Shown: positions 20,684 to 31,241, counted from the stretch's first letter. The stretch: 64,000 nt of DNA from Microbacterium elymi (GCF_021582895.2 NZ_CP091139.2:372001-436000), one strand, 5' to 3'. Made by a program: numbers and translations. The notes: generated from the sequence alone by a model not told the origin.

Positions 20684-21468
20684 TCAGCCGCCGAAGCGCC
20701 GGTCCCGATCCGCGTAGTCGCGGATCGCGCGCAGGAAGTCGACCTCCCGCAGGTCCGGTCCCAGCGCTTCGACGAAGTAGAACTCGCTGTGCGCGGACTG
20801 CCACAGCAGGAAGTCGCTCAGCCGCTGCTCCCCGAGGTGCGGATCACCAGATCGGGATCGGGCTGTCCCCCGGTGTACAGATGCTCGCCGATCTGCTCGG
20901 GGGTCAGACTCGCGGCGAGCTTCTCCAGCGTGCCACCCTGTTCGTCGTGCTGCTGGATGATGCTGCGCACGGCATCGACGATCTCGCCCCGCCCGCCGTA
21001 GCCGACCGCCAGGTTCACGTGCAGGCCGGTGTTGTCCTTGGTGCGCTCCTGAGCGGATGCCAGGACCCGGGCCAGCTCGGGCGGGAGGCCGTCACTGCGC
21101 CCCACGTGCTGGACCCGCCAGTCCCGCACATGCGACAGGCTCTCGGCGAGCTCGGCGATGATCTCGATCAGGTCGGCCAGCTCCTGCCGCTCCCGCTTGC
21201 GCAGGTTGTCCAGCGACAGCAGATAGAGCGAGACCACCCGGACGCCGACGTCATCGCACCACTCCAGGAACTCGCGCATCTTCGCCGCCCCGGCCCGGTG
21301 TCCCTCGGCCGGCGACGCATAGCCCAGCTGCCGCGCCCAGCGTCGGTTGCCGTCGATCATCATGGCGACGTGCCGCGGCACCGACCCCGGTTCGATCTGC
21401 CGACGGAGCCTGCCGATGTACAGCCGATAGAGCGGCCCCTGACCCTGATTCGACCGCGCCGACGTCAC
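20684..21468 (-). CDS. uppS: Isoprenyl (undecaprenyl) diphosphate synthase (one frame error)
   Basis: Cis-prenyltransferase making the polyprenyl carrier of cell-wall synthesis. Motifs: [14 protein letters not shown] (catalytic Asp), [34 protein letters not shown]-like NLAVGYGGR, and [18 protein letters not shown]. The frame stops early near 20832 because GGGG stands for GGGGG; with the extra G the protein continues through [17 protein letters not shown] to a stop at 20684, about 260 residues, which is the family length. Divergent from the TrhA gene. Confidence 0.94.
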
Positions 21469-21613
21469 CCTCTCACGCTACCGCGCCCGGCTGGGTTCGT
21501 CGTATGTTCCCGCCACCGCATGCCTGGCGCCGTAGGCTCGGGAGCGTGAGCCGCCGACCCCGTCCCGCCGATCCCGGACCGGCAGGCCGGCCCCCGCCGA
21601 TTCCGGGGCGGAG

Positions 21614-22306
21614 ATGCCTCAGCTCCCCCTGCTGGAAGCAGCCGCCACCGACGCGGGCGGCGAGATCAAGCCCACCTGGCGCGGATGGATCCACGCCGGC
21701 ACGTTCCCGGTCGCGATCGCGGCGGGCATCGTCCTGATCGTGCTGGCTCAGGGGGCGCCGGCCAAGTGGGCGTGCGCGGTGTTCATGGCCACCTCGCTGC
21801 TGCTGTTCGGCAACTCCGCGCTGTATCACCGCTTCAACTGGCAGCCGCGGACCAGGGCGGTGCTCAAGCGGATCGACCACGCGAACATCCTGCTGCTGAT
21901 CGCCGGCACTTACACGCCGCTGTCGGTGCTGGCCCTGCCGACATCGCAGACCGTGATCCTGCTGTCGATCGTGTGGACGGGCGCGATCCTGGGCATCCTG
22001 TTCCGGGTGTTCTGGATCGACGCGCCGCGCTGGCTCTACGTGGCCCTGTACATCGTGCTCGGCTGGGCGGCGGTGATGTACATCGTGCCGCTGTTCCAGG
22101 CGAACGCCGCGATGATGGTGCTGGTCGTGATCGGCGGGTTGCTCTACACGCTCGGCGCGGTGGTGTACGCGCTGAAGCGGCCGAACCCGTGGCCGGCCCG
22201 CTTCGGCTTCCACGAGATCTTCCACGTGTGCACGGTGCTGGCCTTCCTGTGCCACTGGGCGGCCTCGCTGCTGATCGCGCTGGCGCCGGTCTATCACGCA
22301 GGCTGA
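21614..22306 (+). CDS. trhA: PAQR-family TrhA (hemolysin III-like)
   Basis: A 230-residue protein with seven predicted membrane helices. The metal-site histidines of the PAQR superfamily are visible: SALYHRF in helix 2-3, GFHEIFHVCTV and FLCHW near the end, plus an Asp in LKRIDHANI. Bacterial members affect membrane energetics or fluidity; the old 'hemolysin III' name is not a demonstrated role. Divergent from uppS with a 145 bp gap. Intact. Confidence 0.9.
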   Translation: MPQLPLLEAAATDAGGEIKPTWRGWIHAGTFPVAIAAGIVLIVLAQGAPAKWACAVFMATSLLLFGNSALYHRFNWQPRTRAVLKRIDHANILLLIAGTYTPLSVLALPTSQTVILLSIVWTGAILGILFRVFWIDAPRWLYVALYIVLGWAAVMYIVPLFQANAAMMVLVVIGGLLYTLGAVVYALKRPNPWPARFGFHEIFHVCTVLAFLCHWAASLLIALAPVYHAG

Positions 22307-22328
22307 GCCCCCGCGGACCGGGCAGCCG

Positions 22329-22625
22329 CTACGGTGCGGGCCTGTCGTCGGCGTCGATGTCCTCGGCGTCGGTCGCGGTGGCCTCCGCCGCCCGCTCCCC
22401 CTCGCTCTGCTCGAGGTCGAGCTCTTCGCGCACCTGTGCACGGTAGCGCGCGCGACGGACGCGGCGCATCATGTCCCACAGCAGCAGCACGACGGCGATG
22501 GCGAGGAAGGCCACGGCCACGAAGCCCCACGGTCCGGGGGTGACCGTCTCGGCGGGAGGAGCGGTGGGTGTCGGGCTCGGAGTGGCGTCGGCGAGGACCA
22601 CCAGGGCGGCGAACACAGCGTGCAT
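22329..22625 (-). CDS. Small single-pass membrane protein
   Basis: 98 residues: an N-terminal signal-like segment (VFAALVVLADA), a Pro/Thr-rich stretch (TPSPTPTAPPAETVTP), a membrane helix (GFVAVAFLAIAVVLLLWDMM), a basic cluster (RRVRRARYRAQ) and an acidic C-terminus (DAEDIDADD). No named family recognised. It is encoded between trhA and the divergent DUF4307 gene, a neighbourhood seen in related genomes. Function unknown. Confidence 0.7.
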   Translation of the reverse strand: MHAVFAALVVLADATPSPTPTAPPAETVTPGPWGFVAVAFLAIAVVLLLWDMMRRVRRARYRAQVREELDLEQSEGERAAEATATDAEDIDADDRPAP

Positions 22626-22690
22626 CGTTCCTCATTCCGCGCGGGAGCGCATAGCCTGGAATCCCAGCCTATTCCCCCGACGGAGCCCGC

Positions 22691-23086
22691 ATGACAACTC
22701 AGCAGACGCTCGACGAGCGCTACGGCCGCACCCGGTCGGAACGGGCGCGCGTGGTCCTGTGGACCGTCGTCGGTGCGGTCGCCGTCGCCGCCGTGGGCCT
22801 GCTGTCGTGGGCGACCATCGCGAACACGGTCGACGCCGTCGATGCCGTGGCCACCGGCTACCAGGTCGAGGACGCCCGCACGGTCACGCTCGACTTCCAG
22901 CTGACCGCACCGGTCGGCTCGCAGATCGTGTGCGTGCTCGAGGCCGACGACACCGACCACGGGATCGTCGGCTGGAAGGTCGTCCAGCTCCCGGCATCCG
23001 GCACCCACACCCAGGCGTACAGCGAGACGATCCCCACCGTGGCGGAGGCCACGACGGGTTTGGTGAACAACTGCTGGGTGTCATAA
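22691..23086 (+). CDS. DUF4307 membrane protein
   Basis: 131 residues with the DUF4307 layout: N-terminal LDERYGRTRSERAR, one helix (VVLWTVVGAVAVAAVGLLSW), then an extracytoplasmic domain with CVLEADDTDHGIVGWKVVQL. The family is usually encoded next to greA in actinobacteria, as here. Function unknown. Intact. Confidence 0.88.
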   Translation: MTTQQTLDERYGRTRSERARVVLWTVVGAVAVAAVGLLSWATIANTVDAVDAVATGYQVEDARTVTLDFQLTAPVGSQIVCVLEADDTDHGIVGWKVVQLPASGTHTQAYSETIPTVAEATTGLVNNCWVS

Positions 23087-23161
23087 AGTGACCTGCGGAG
23101 ACAGACGCCCTGGCCAGCTGCCGGGGCGTCTTGGCATATCCCACCGATCGAAGGAGAAGAC

Positions 23162-23650
23162 GTGTCCCCAGACGCTGCGGTGACCTTCCTCACGCAGGAG
23201 GCGTACGACCGTCTCGCTGCCGAACTCGAAGAGCTTTCGACCACCGGTCGCGAAGAGATCGCGAAGCGCATCGAGGCGGCGCGCGAAGAGGGCGACCTGA
23301 AGGAGAACGGCGGCTACCACGCCGCCAAGGACGAGCAGGGCAAGCAGGAGGCGCGCATCCGCACCCTCCAGCACCTGCTGAAGAACGCAGTGGTGGGCGA
23401 GGCTCCGACCAGCAGCGGCGTCGTCGAGCCGGGAACGGTCGTGACCGCGCTGGTCGCCGGCGGCGAAGAGGTCTTCCTGCTGGGCAGCCGCGAGATCGCG
23501 GTCGGCAGCGACCTCGACGTCTACAGCGAGGCGTCGCCGCTCGGTTCGGCCATCCTCGGCCTCAAAGAGGGCGAGAAGACCTCGTACACGGCCCCCAACG
23601 GCCGCGAGATCGCGGTCGAGGTCGTCCGGGTCGAGACCTACGACGGCTAG
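23162..23650 (+). CDS. greA: Transcription elongation factor GreA
   Basis: 162 residues. N-terminal coiled-coil finger with the acidic tip (REEGDLKENGGYHAAKDEQG) that enters the polymerase secondary channel and stimulates cleavage of backtracked RNA; C-terminal FKBP-like domain (SPLGSAILGLKEGEKTSYTA). Starts with GTG preceded by GAAGGAGAA. Intact. Confidence 0.97.
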   Translation: MSPDAAVTFLTQEAYDRLAAELEELSTTGREEIAKRIEAAREEGDLKENGGYHAAKDEQGKQEARIRTLQHLLKNAVVGEAPTSSGVVEPGTVVTALVAGGEEVFLLGSREIAVGSDLDVYSEASPLGSAILGLKEGEKTSYTAPNGREIAVEVVRVETYDG

Positions 23651-23667
23651 CGGCCGGCGCGTCCCGA

Positions 23668-24890
23668 TCAGTCCTGGCCGATCGCGGGGGTGAACCCCGC
23701 GTCGCGCAGGGTCTGGATCACGTGCGCGCGATGCTCCGCCCCGCGGGTCTCCACACTCAGCTGGAGGATCACCTCGCTGATCTGCAGGCCCTGGCCGTGC
23801 CGCGTGTGCATCGCCTCGATGACGTTCGCGCCGGCCTGCGCGAGCAGCTCGGCCACCTGCGCCAGCTGGCCGGGGCGATCGGCAGCGGAATGCGCAGCGT
23901 CATGTATCGGTCGGATGCCGCGAGCCCGTGCGCGACGACGCGCTCGGCAGGCAGCGGGTCGATGTTGCCACCGGTCAGGATCGTGGCGGTCGTGCCGGCG
24001 GGGTGGATCCGGCCGGCCAGGATCGCCGCCACCCCGGCCGCACCCGCGGGCTCGACGACCTGCTTGGCCCGCTCCAGCAGCGAGCAGCGCGCGGGCGATG
24101 TCATCCTCGGACACCGTCACGATGTCGTCGACGAGATCGCGGATGATCTCGAACGGAAGGTCGCCGGGCCGGGCCACCGCGATGCCGTCGGCGATGGTCG
24201 GCGAGGTGGGGATCTCCAGCGGATGGCCCGCTGCCAGTGACGGCGGATAGGCGGCGGAGTTCTCCGCCTGCACCCCGATCACGCGCACCGTGCGACCGGC
24301 CGCGGCGGCGCGCGCCTTCAGGGCCGCGGCGACCCCCGCGATCAGTCCGCCGCCGCCGACGCCGACCACGACGGTGTCCAGATCGGGGATGGCGTCCCAC
24401 AGCTCGAGACCGAGGGTCCCCTGGCCGATGATCACGTCCCGGTGGTCGAACGGGTGGATCAGGACTGCGCCGGTCCGCTCGGCGAACTCGGCGGCCAGCC
24501 GCAGCGGCGTCTCCACCGTCGCCCCCTCCAGCACGACCTCGGCGCCATAGCCGCGGGTGGCCAGGAGCTTGGGCACCGGCACACCCAGCGGCATGAAGAT
24601 CGTGGCGGGGATGCCCAGCGTTGCGCGGCCAGGGCGACGCCCTGCGCGTGGTTCCCGGCCGACGCGGCCACCACTCCCCGGGAGCGCTCCTGGGCGGTCA
24701 GCCGCGACAGCCGGTACGACGCCCCGCGGATCTTGAACGAGCCGGTGCGCTGCAGGTTCTCCAGCTTGAGGTGGACGGGAACCCCCAGCAGATCCGAGAG
24801 GGCCAGCGACTGGTCGATCGGGGTCTGGGTGATCACCCCCTGCAGCATCGATGCCGCCTCCTCGAACTCGGCGAGGGTGGGAACGCTCAT
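23668..24890 (-). CDS. ilvA: Threonine ammonia-lyase with ACT domain (three frame errors)
   Basis: PLP enzyme converting threonine to 2-oxobutanoate. PLP lysine in RTGSFKIRGAS, Gly-rich phosphate loop VGGGGLIAG, and ASAGNHAQGVALAA. C-terminal ACT domain (PDRPGQLAQVAELLAQAGAN). About 408 residues. Breaks: about 24618 (TGGGC for TGGGGC, RWGIPATIF), about 24082 (CTGCTCGCTG for CTGCTGCTG, ARALLLLLERAKQ) and about 23876 (CCG for CCCG). The short form with one ACT domain is usual for the catabolic-type enzyme. Its ATG overlaps the stop of the transporter gene upstream. Confidence 0.92.
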
Positions 24891-26075
24891 GCACTGCCCT
24901 TCCTGGTGCGTGGCACCGTGCTCCAGATCAGATCCGCGGCCTCGAAGTCGCCGCCGGCCCGCCACCCGCGGCGACTGAGGTAGACCGCCGTCACGTTCAG
25001 GAACGCGGCCAGCGGCACGGCGAACAGGGCGCCGGGGATGCCGGCGATCATCGCGCCGCCGGCGACGACCAGCACCACCGCCAATGGATGCACCTTCACC
25101 GCCGAGCCCATCAGCAGCGGCTCGAGCACGTGGCCCTCCAGCTGCTGCACGCCCAGCACCACCACCAGCATCCACAGGGCGATCCACCAGCCGTTGTAGA
25201 CGAGGGCGAGGAAGACGGCGACCGCGCCGGTGACCACCGCACCCACGATCGGGACGAACGAGCCGAGGAAGACCAGCACGCCCACCGGGGCGGCCAGCGG
25301 CACGCCGAGCATGAACGCGCCCACGCCGATGCCGACGGCGTCGATCGTGGCCACCAGCAGCTGGGTGCGTGCGTAGTTGACCACCGTGCTCCAGCCGGCA
25401 CGGCCGGCCCCGTCGACGGCGGGACGGGCCCGGCGCGGGAACAGCCGCACCGTCCAGCGCCAGATGCCGCCGCCGTCGGTGAGCAGGCACAGCAGAATGA
25501 AGATGGCAAGCAGCGTACCGGCGCCGATGTGCCCGACGGTGCTGCCGATCGCCAGCGCACCGGACCAGAGGCTCGGCCTGCCGCTGCACGATGTGCCAGG
25601 CCTGTGCGAGCAGATTGTCGATCTGCGCCTCGGTGATCTGCAGCGGCCCGTCGATGAGCGACTGCCGGAACTGCTGGACGGCCTGCACGGTCCGGTCGCG
25701 GACCGAGGCCCACTCGAGACGGATCTGCCACACCGCCACCCACATCAGCCCCGTGACGATGGCCAGCGTCCCCACCACGGACACGATGATCGCCACCCAG
25801 CGCGGCACGCGCCGCCGCAGCATCCACGAGAACGCCGGCCACAGCAGCGCGGTGACCAGGATGGCCACCAGCAGCGGGATGACCAGGAGGCTGAGCTGGA
25901 TGATCAGCCAGATCAGCACCGCGACCGCCGCGGCCACGACCAGCAGCCGCCAGGAGTAGGCCGTCGCCACCCGCAGCCCGCGGGGCACGTCGGCTCCGAT
26001 CTCGGTGTCCACCGTGCGCTGCATCAGCACATCGCGCAGTCGCGGGCGGGGCGCGCCTGAGGACTCGTCTGCCAT
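24887..26075 (-). CDS. AI-2E family transporter (one frame error)
   Basis: Polytopic membrane protein of the AI-2E/TerC-like permease family (YdiK/PerM). Helices include LLVVAAAVAVLIWLIIQLSL and LAIVTGLMWVAVWQI, and the conserved loop ARTQLLVATIDAVGIGVGAF followed by LVFLGSFVPIVGAVVTG. About 397 residues after repair at about 25569, where GAGCCTCTGG stands for GAGCTCTGG. The transported substrate is unknown; many members have been linked to ion or metabolite export, not to autoinducers. Four-base overlap with ilvA suggests cotranscription. Confidence 0.87.
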
Positions 26076-26152
26076 GGCGTTCAGTCTATGGCCGCGTCCC
26101 CTCCCGTCCGGCGCGCGCGTCGGCCCGGCGGCGCACCGGCTACCGTGGATGC

Positions 26153-27065
26153 GTGAGAGCGCGCACCGTCATCGCCGTGATCGCCGCCGTCGTGGTCCTG
26201 GGCGCCGCCGGCGGCGGTGCGTGGCTGCGTCTGCGGCCGCCGTCGATCGAGGACGCCGCCCACGACTACCTGCGGGCGCTTGAGACCGGCGACACCCGCA
26301 CGATCGAGGCGATGACCGCGGACGCGCCGATGTCCCCGGCGGACCGCACGACGATGACGGATGCGTTCGCCGGCGCATCCGGTCACATCAGCGCACCGCG
26401 GATCGACGGGGCCATCGCGGGCGACGGCAGCGTGCGGGCCTCGGCGACTTTGGCCGGCGAACCGGTCACGATCTTCTTCATGCTGGGCCGCTCCGGGAGC
26501 GGCTACCAGGTGACCGGAGACTTCCTGGCGTCACTCACGGTGCAGCCCACGCTCGGCGATGCGGTGCGGGTCGGCCGCGCGACCGTGCCCGCCCGGGCCG
26601 CGGCATCCCTGCTGCCCGCCGAGTATCCGATCACGGCCCTGCCCGACGATCTGCTCAGCGGGGCACAGACTGTGGCCGTCACGAACGAGAAGCCGGTCTC
26701 GGTGGCGCTGGACGTGGCCTGGGCGCCGGACGCCGCCGCGGTGGCGCAGACCCGGCTGAATGCCTACGAGGACCGCTGCACGGCCGCGGCCGACGCCGTT
26801 CCCGCGCACTGCGGACTGCGGGTGCCGTGGGCGGCCGACCTGACCACACTGGAGCGGATCGCCTACCGCATCCAGACCCGGCCGACACTGACACTCGATG
26901 CCTGCGGCCGGCACGTTCGCCGCGACCGGCGGCGTGATCGTGGCCACCGCGCACGGCACGGATGCGGAGGGGCACTCCGCCGCGTTCACCTATCGCGCCG
27001 ACGACTGGGCGCTGCGCGGCGAGATCGTCTTCGACGGCGCCGAGATGCAGCTGGCGGTCCGCTAG
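26153..27065 (+). CDS. Membrane-anchored NTF2-like protein (one frame error)
   Basis: About 304 residues. N-terminal membrane anchor (VIAVIAAVVVLGAAGGGAWL), then a segment with the MecA_N/NTF2-like theme (IEDAAHDYLRALETGDTRTI) and two extracellular domains. The frame is lost near 26900 (GATGCCTGCGG for GATGCTGCGG, giving LTLDAAAGTFAATGG); the repaired tail ends in DGAEMQLAVR at 27065, overlapping the htpX stop. Similar anchored proteins are common in Microbacteriaceae; function unknown. Confidence 0.7.
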
Positions 27066-27952
27066 AACGAGCCGCCGATCCGGTGCAACCGCTCGATCCG
27101 GTCGGCCAGCGGTGGGTGGGTGGAGAACAGCCGCGCCAGGGCGTTCGGCCGCAGCGGGTCGGCGATCCACAGATGCGCCATGGACGTGTTGGCCTTCTGC
27201 AGCGGCCGGCCCTGCGTGGCCAGCTTGCCCAGAGCGGATGCCAGCGCCTCCGGATCGCGGGTGGTCATGGCGCTCGTGGCGTCGGCCAGGTACTCGCGCT
27301 GGCGCGAGATGGCGGCCTGGACGATTCCGGCCAGCAGCGGCGCGACGATCGCGGCGACGATGCCGAAGATCAGGAAGATCAGCTTGCGCCTGTCCCCCGT
27401 TGCCGGACCTGCGGCCGCCGCCGAAGAACGTCATCCGCAGCATGATGTCGGCGACCAGGCCCACGGCCACGACGAGGCCGAAGACCAGCATCGACACGCG
27501 GATGTCGTAGTTGCGGATGTGGCCCAGCTCGTGGCCGAGCACCCCCTCCAGTTCGCGATCGGTCATGATCTCGAACAGTCCGGTGGTGACGGTGATCGCC
27601 GCCTTGTCCGGGTCGCGGCCGGTGGCGAACGCGTTGGGTGCGGCATCCTCGACGACGTACAGGCGCGGCATCGGCGTCCCCGTGGCGATGCAGAGGTTCT
27701 CGACCAGGCGGTGATACCGGGGCGCGGACTGCTTGTCGACCTCGAACGCGCCGGACAGCGCGAGCGCCTCACGATCGGCGCTGAAGTACTGCACCGTCGC
27801 GTACCCGCCGGCGCCGACCAGGACGAACGCGGTGATCCACCAGTTGTTGCCGGCGAGCCAGCCCGCGAGCGCGCCCAGGGCGCCCAGCAGCGCACGAATC
27901 CGATCAGGATGAACCACGTGTTGCGCTTGTTGCGCGCGATCGCGGTGTACAA
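27062..27952 (-). CDS. htpX: HtpX-type membrane zinc metalloprotease (two frame errors)
   Basis: M48 peptidase of membrane quality control. Zinc motif GVLGHELGHIRNYD with HExxH-like HELGH and the third ligand Glu in SRQREYLADA; four membrane helices. About 297 residues. Breaks: near 27890 (GTGCGCTGC for GTGCTGCTGC, GFVLLLGALGA) and at 27382-27387 (GCGCAAGCTGATC for GCGCAGCTGATC, QAQLIFLIFG). It appears to start with TTG (TTG TAC ACC). Lies directly downstream of lemA, the usual pairing. Confidence 0.93.
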
Positions 27953-27959
27953 CGCTCAG

Positions 27960-27994
27960 CGCTCCTGCGTTTCGACTCGCTTCGCTCGCTCAAC
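27960..27994. repeat. REP-like element TTTCGACTCGCTTCGCTCGC
   Basis: Between lemA and htpX lies CTGCGTTTCGACTCGCTTC followed by GCTCGCTCAACG. The core CTCGCTTCGCTCGCTC is an imperfect palindrome. I recognise this text as a frequently repeated intergenic sequence in Microbacteriaceae and relatives, often abutting gene ends. It may terminate or stabilise the lemA transcript. Only one copy is seen in this window. Confidence 0.5.
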
Positions 27995-28045
27995 GTGGAT
28001 CCGCGACGCGTCAACGCGGCTTGCGCCGCATTGCCCCGTCTCGCA

Positions 28046-28613
28046 TCAGAACTGGACGCGCGGCGGCTCGGCGATCGCCGCACCGTCCACGACCTCGAAG
28101 AACTCGCGCTCGTGGAAGCCCAGGTTGCGCGCGAACAGGTTGTTCGGGAACACCTTGACCTTGGTGTTCAGCTCGCGCACGCCGCCGTTGTAGAAGCGGC
28201 GAGAGGCCTGGATCTTGTCCTCGGTGTCGACGATGTTCTGCTGCGAGCTGGAGGAAGTTCTGGCTCGCCTGCAGCTGCGGGTAGGCCTCGGCGACGGCGA
28301 ACAGCGACTTCAGCGCCTGCTGCATGTGTCCTTCGGCGACCCCCGCCGCGGCCGGGCCGCCCGCGTTGAGCGTCTCGGCGCGCGCCTGGGTGACGTTCTC
28401 GAACACCGCCTTCTCGTGCGCGGCGTACCCCTTCACCGCCTCGATCAGGTTCGGCAGAAGGTCTGCACGTCGCTTCAGCTGGACCGTGATGTCGCTCCAC
28501 GCCTCATCGACGCGAACGTTCAGCTGGACGAGAGAGTTGTACGTCGCCCACAGATAGATCCCGACGATCAGGATCACTGCGACCACGATGAGTACCGGGA
28601 TCAACCATTCCAT
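28046..28613 (-). CDS. lemA: LemA family protein (one frame error)
   Basis: N-terminal membrane helix ([20 protein letters not shown]) followed by the helical LemA domain: [76 protein letters not shown]. About 190 residues after repair near 28244 (CAGCTCGCAGCAG for CAGCTGCAGCAG). LemA proteins often pair with HtpX-like proteases; their biochemical role is unsettled. Confidence 0.92.
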
Positions 28614-28693
28614 TGCGCGCGGCTCCGTTCGATCTTTCTCATCCTAAACGCGCGCCGCCGACCCGCCGTGTGCGAGGCCCGTTCTCCCAGGCG

Positions 28694-30007
28694 TTACTCA
28701 CCGAGCACACGCTGCAGATATGGGTTCTGGAACATCCGCTCCGGATCGAGGCGGTCGCGCAGAGCCACGAAGTCGTCGAACCTCGGGTAGCGCTCGCGCA
28801 GCCGTGCCGCATTCAGCGTGTGCATCTTGCCCCAGTGCGGCCGGCCGCCCCGCTCCCACATGATCTGCTCGACGGCCTCGAAGTACGCCGTCGGGTTCTC
28901 CCGCCAGTAGCGGTGCACGGCGATGTAGGCGGTGGTGCGTCCGTGCGCGGTCGACATCCACAGCTCGTCGGCAGCGGCCACCCGCACCTCCACCGGGAAC
29001 GAGATCCGCCAGCCGCGCTCGTCGATGAGCGCGCGCAGCGCGTCGAAGGCCGGACGCAGCTGCTCCAGCGGAAGGGCGTACTCCATCTCGCGGAACCGCA
29101 CGCCGCGGTGCTGGGTGAACACCCGATCGGATCGCTCGGTGTACTCCCGGTTGCCGGTGAGCCGCACGGCCAGGCGGGAGAAGGGCGGGGTGATGGCCGG
29201 GATCACCGCGGCGCCCGCGCAGACCGCGCCGTACACGGCGTTGGACAGCAGCTCCTCGTCGATCCAGCGGCCGACGGCGGGCAGCGGATGCCGCGGTGCG
29301 TCGCCGGGCAGCCGGGTGTTGGTCTTCGTCAGCCCCACGTCCGTGTGCGGGAACCAGTAGAACTCGAAGTGGTCGCTCTCCCACGCACGCTGCTCGAGCC
29401 CGGCGAGCGTCTCGTCCAGGCGGCCGGGCTGGTCGACCGCGTGCAGGACGAACGCGGGCACGCACTGGAGGGTGACCTCGACCAGGACGCCGAGCGCGCC
29501 CAGGCCGAGCGCCACCGCGGGCAGGAGTTCGGTGTTCTGCTGCTCGTCGACCGTGAGCAGCTCGCCGTCCGCGGTCGCCAGCACCGCGCCGACGACCTGC
29601 GTGGACAGTCCCCCGAAGCGCACGCCCGTGCCGTGGGTGCCCGTGGAGATCGCGCCGGCGATGGTCTGCCTGTCGATGTCGCCGAGGTTGGCCATCGCCA
29701 GCCCGTACGGCTCCAGCAGCGTCGGGATCGCGTGCAGCGGCGTTCCGGCGCGCAGCGTGACCCGCTGCCGCTCCCGGTCGACCCGCACCACACCGGTCAG
29801 ATCGCGCAGGTCCAGCAGGACGCCGGGCGCGACCGCGATGCCGGAGAAGCTGTGACCGGATCCGACCGCCTTCACGGCGAGCCCGCGCCGGGAGGCTGCC
29901 TGGATCGCGCGGCGGACGGCGTCGCTGCTGCCGGGCAGCTCGACCCGCTGCGGCCGGACGTGCACGGAACGCCCCCAGTTGCGCCACTCGCCGCCGGGTC
30001 GCGTCAC
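28694..30007 (-). CDS. FAD-dependent D-arabinono-1,4-lactone oxidase-like protein
   Basis: 437 residues. N-terminal FAD_binding_4 (PCMH) domain with AVKAVGSGHSFSGIAVAPG and GTHGTGVRFGG; C-terminal ALO domain with the signature RPHWGKMHTLNAARLRERYP. The family oxidises aldonolactones (gulono-, galactono-, arabinono-lactone) or alditols; which one cannot be decided here. GTG at 30007 overlaps the stop of the D-threonine-aldolase-like gene (GTGA), so the two enzymes form an operon. Intact. Confidence 0.88.
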   Translation of the reverse strand: MTRPGGEWRNWGRSVHVRPQRVELPGSSDAVRRAIQAASRRGLAVKAVGSGHSFSGIAVAPGVLLDLRDLTGVVRVDRERQRVTLRAGTPLHAIPTLLEPYGLAMANLGDIDRQTIAGAISTGTHGTGVRFGGLSTQVVGAVLATADGELLTVDEQQNTELLPAVALGLGALGVLVEVTLQCVPAFVLHAVDQPGRLDETLAGLEQRAWESDHFEFYWFPHTDVGLTKTNTRLPGDAPRHPLPAVGRWIDEELLSNAVYGAVCAGAAVIPAITPPFSRLAVRLTGNREYTERSDRVFTQHRGVRFREMEYALPLEQLRPAFDALRALIDERGWRISFPVEVRVAAADELWMSTAHGRTTAYIAVHRYWRENPTAYFEAVEQIMWERGGRPHWGKMHTLNAARLRERYPRFDDFVALRDRLDPERMFQNPYLQRVLGE

Positions 30008-31241
30008 AGGAAGGCCCTTCCCTCGCCGCGGTACGTGGGCACGGCGCCCACGATCCGGTCCCCCTCGATCAGCTGGTACGCGTCCACGCGCTCGGCGAGC
30101 TCTCCGCTCTTGGAATGCCGGAACCACACCCGGTCACCCACCCGTAGGCCGCCTGCGTTCTCGCCCTGCAGCGGTGTCTGCACCTCGCCGGCCCCCTCGC
30201 GCCCGAGCGTGTGCAGTCCGGCCGGCCAGACCGGCAGGGGCTGCCGGGAGGCCACCGGCGGGCCGGAGGCGATCCATCCGCCGCCGAGCACGGTGACGAT
30301 GTCGGCGGCGGGCTTGCGCACCACCTCGAGCGCGAATGCCGCCGCCGGCGCGAGCGCGAATCCGCGGTACCGGTCGAACAGGTGCCCGGCCAGCAGGCCG
30401 CTGCCGGCGGTGATCTCGGTGACGGACTGATCGGATGCGGTCAGCTCGAGGGAGCCGGTGCCGCCGCCGTTGACGAACTCCAGCGGCGCGATGTCGCGCA
30501 GCCGCGCGACGATCGCGCCCCGACGGACGAGCAGCTCCTCCCCGAGCGACGCTGCATCCAGCGGATCACGGGATCGGAGGCGCCCTCCTTGTCGGGCTGA
30601 CCGGCGATCTGCGCCTCGTACATCATCAGGCCGACCAGTGCGAAGCCGTCGCGCGCCACGATCTCCTGCGCGAGGGAGGCCACCTCGGCCACGTCGTGCA
30701 CCGGCGACCGCCGGACCCCGATGTGGCCGAGCCCGGGGGCGCGCCAGGACGCGTCGGCGTCGATGCACAGCCGGATGCGCTCCCGCGCACCCGGGGCCGC
30801 GATCGCGTCGACGAGGTCGAGCTGGTCGATCGAGTCGACCATGAGCGTGATGTGCGCCGCCGCGACCGGATCGGCAGCGAGCCGGGCCAGCGCCGCGCGG
30901 TCGGCGGTCGGATAGCCGACCACCACGTCGGTGTGCCCGGTCTCAACCAGCCACAGCGCCTCAGGCAGCGTGAACGCGAGGATGCCCTGATAGCCGGGGA
31001 CGGCCAGCGTCGCATCGATCACCTCGCGCACCCGCACCGACTTGCTGGCCACCCGGATCGGCACGCCGCCGGCGCGCACGACCATGTCCAGTGCGTTGTA
31101 CCGCAGCGCGTCGGTGCTGATCGCGGCCAGCGGCCCGGACAGGCCGGCCACAGCATCCGTCATCCCCTGCCAGTAGGCGCCGGAATCGGCGCCTAGCCGT
31201 CGCGATCGGGGTCGTGACGGGGCCAGCAGGTCGAGGCTCAT
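30004..31241 (-). CDS. D-threonine aldolase / alanine-racemase-fold PLP enzyme (one frame error)
   Basis: About 412 residues of the alanine racemase N-terminal barrel plus D-serine dehydratase-like C-terminal domain. PLP lysine in VPIRVASKSVRVREVID; DFVNGGGTGSLE-like EFVNGGGTGSLELT binds phosphate; the metal-binding C-terminal region follows (AGSGLLAGHLFDRYRG, GDRVWFRHSKSGELAERVD). The break near 30540 (GGGG for GGGGG, RRSGEELLVRRGA) is a homopolymer loss. Substrate could be D-threonine, D-serine or a related hydroxy amino acid. A TATACT -10 box lies upstream. Confidence 0.82.
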
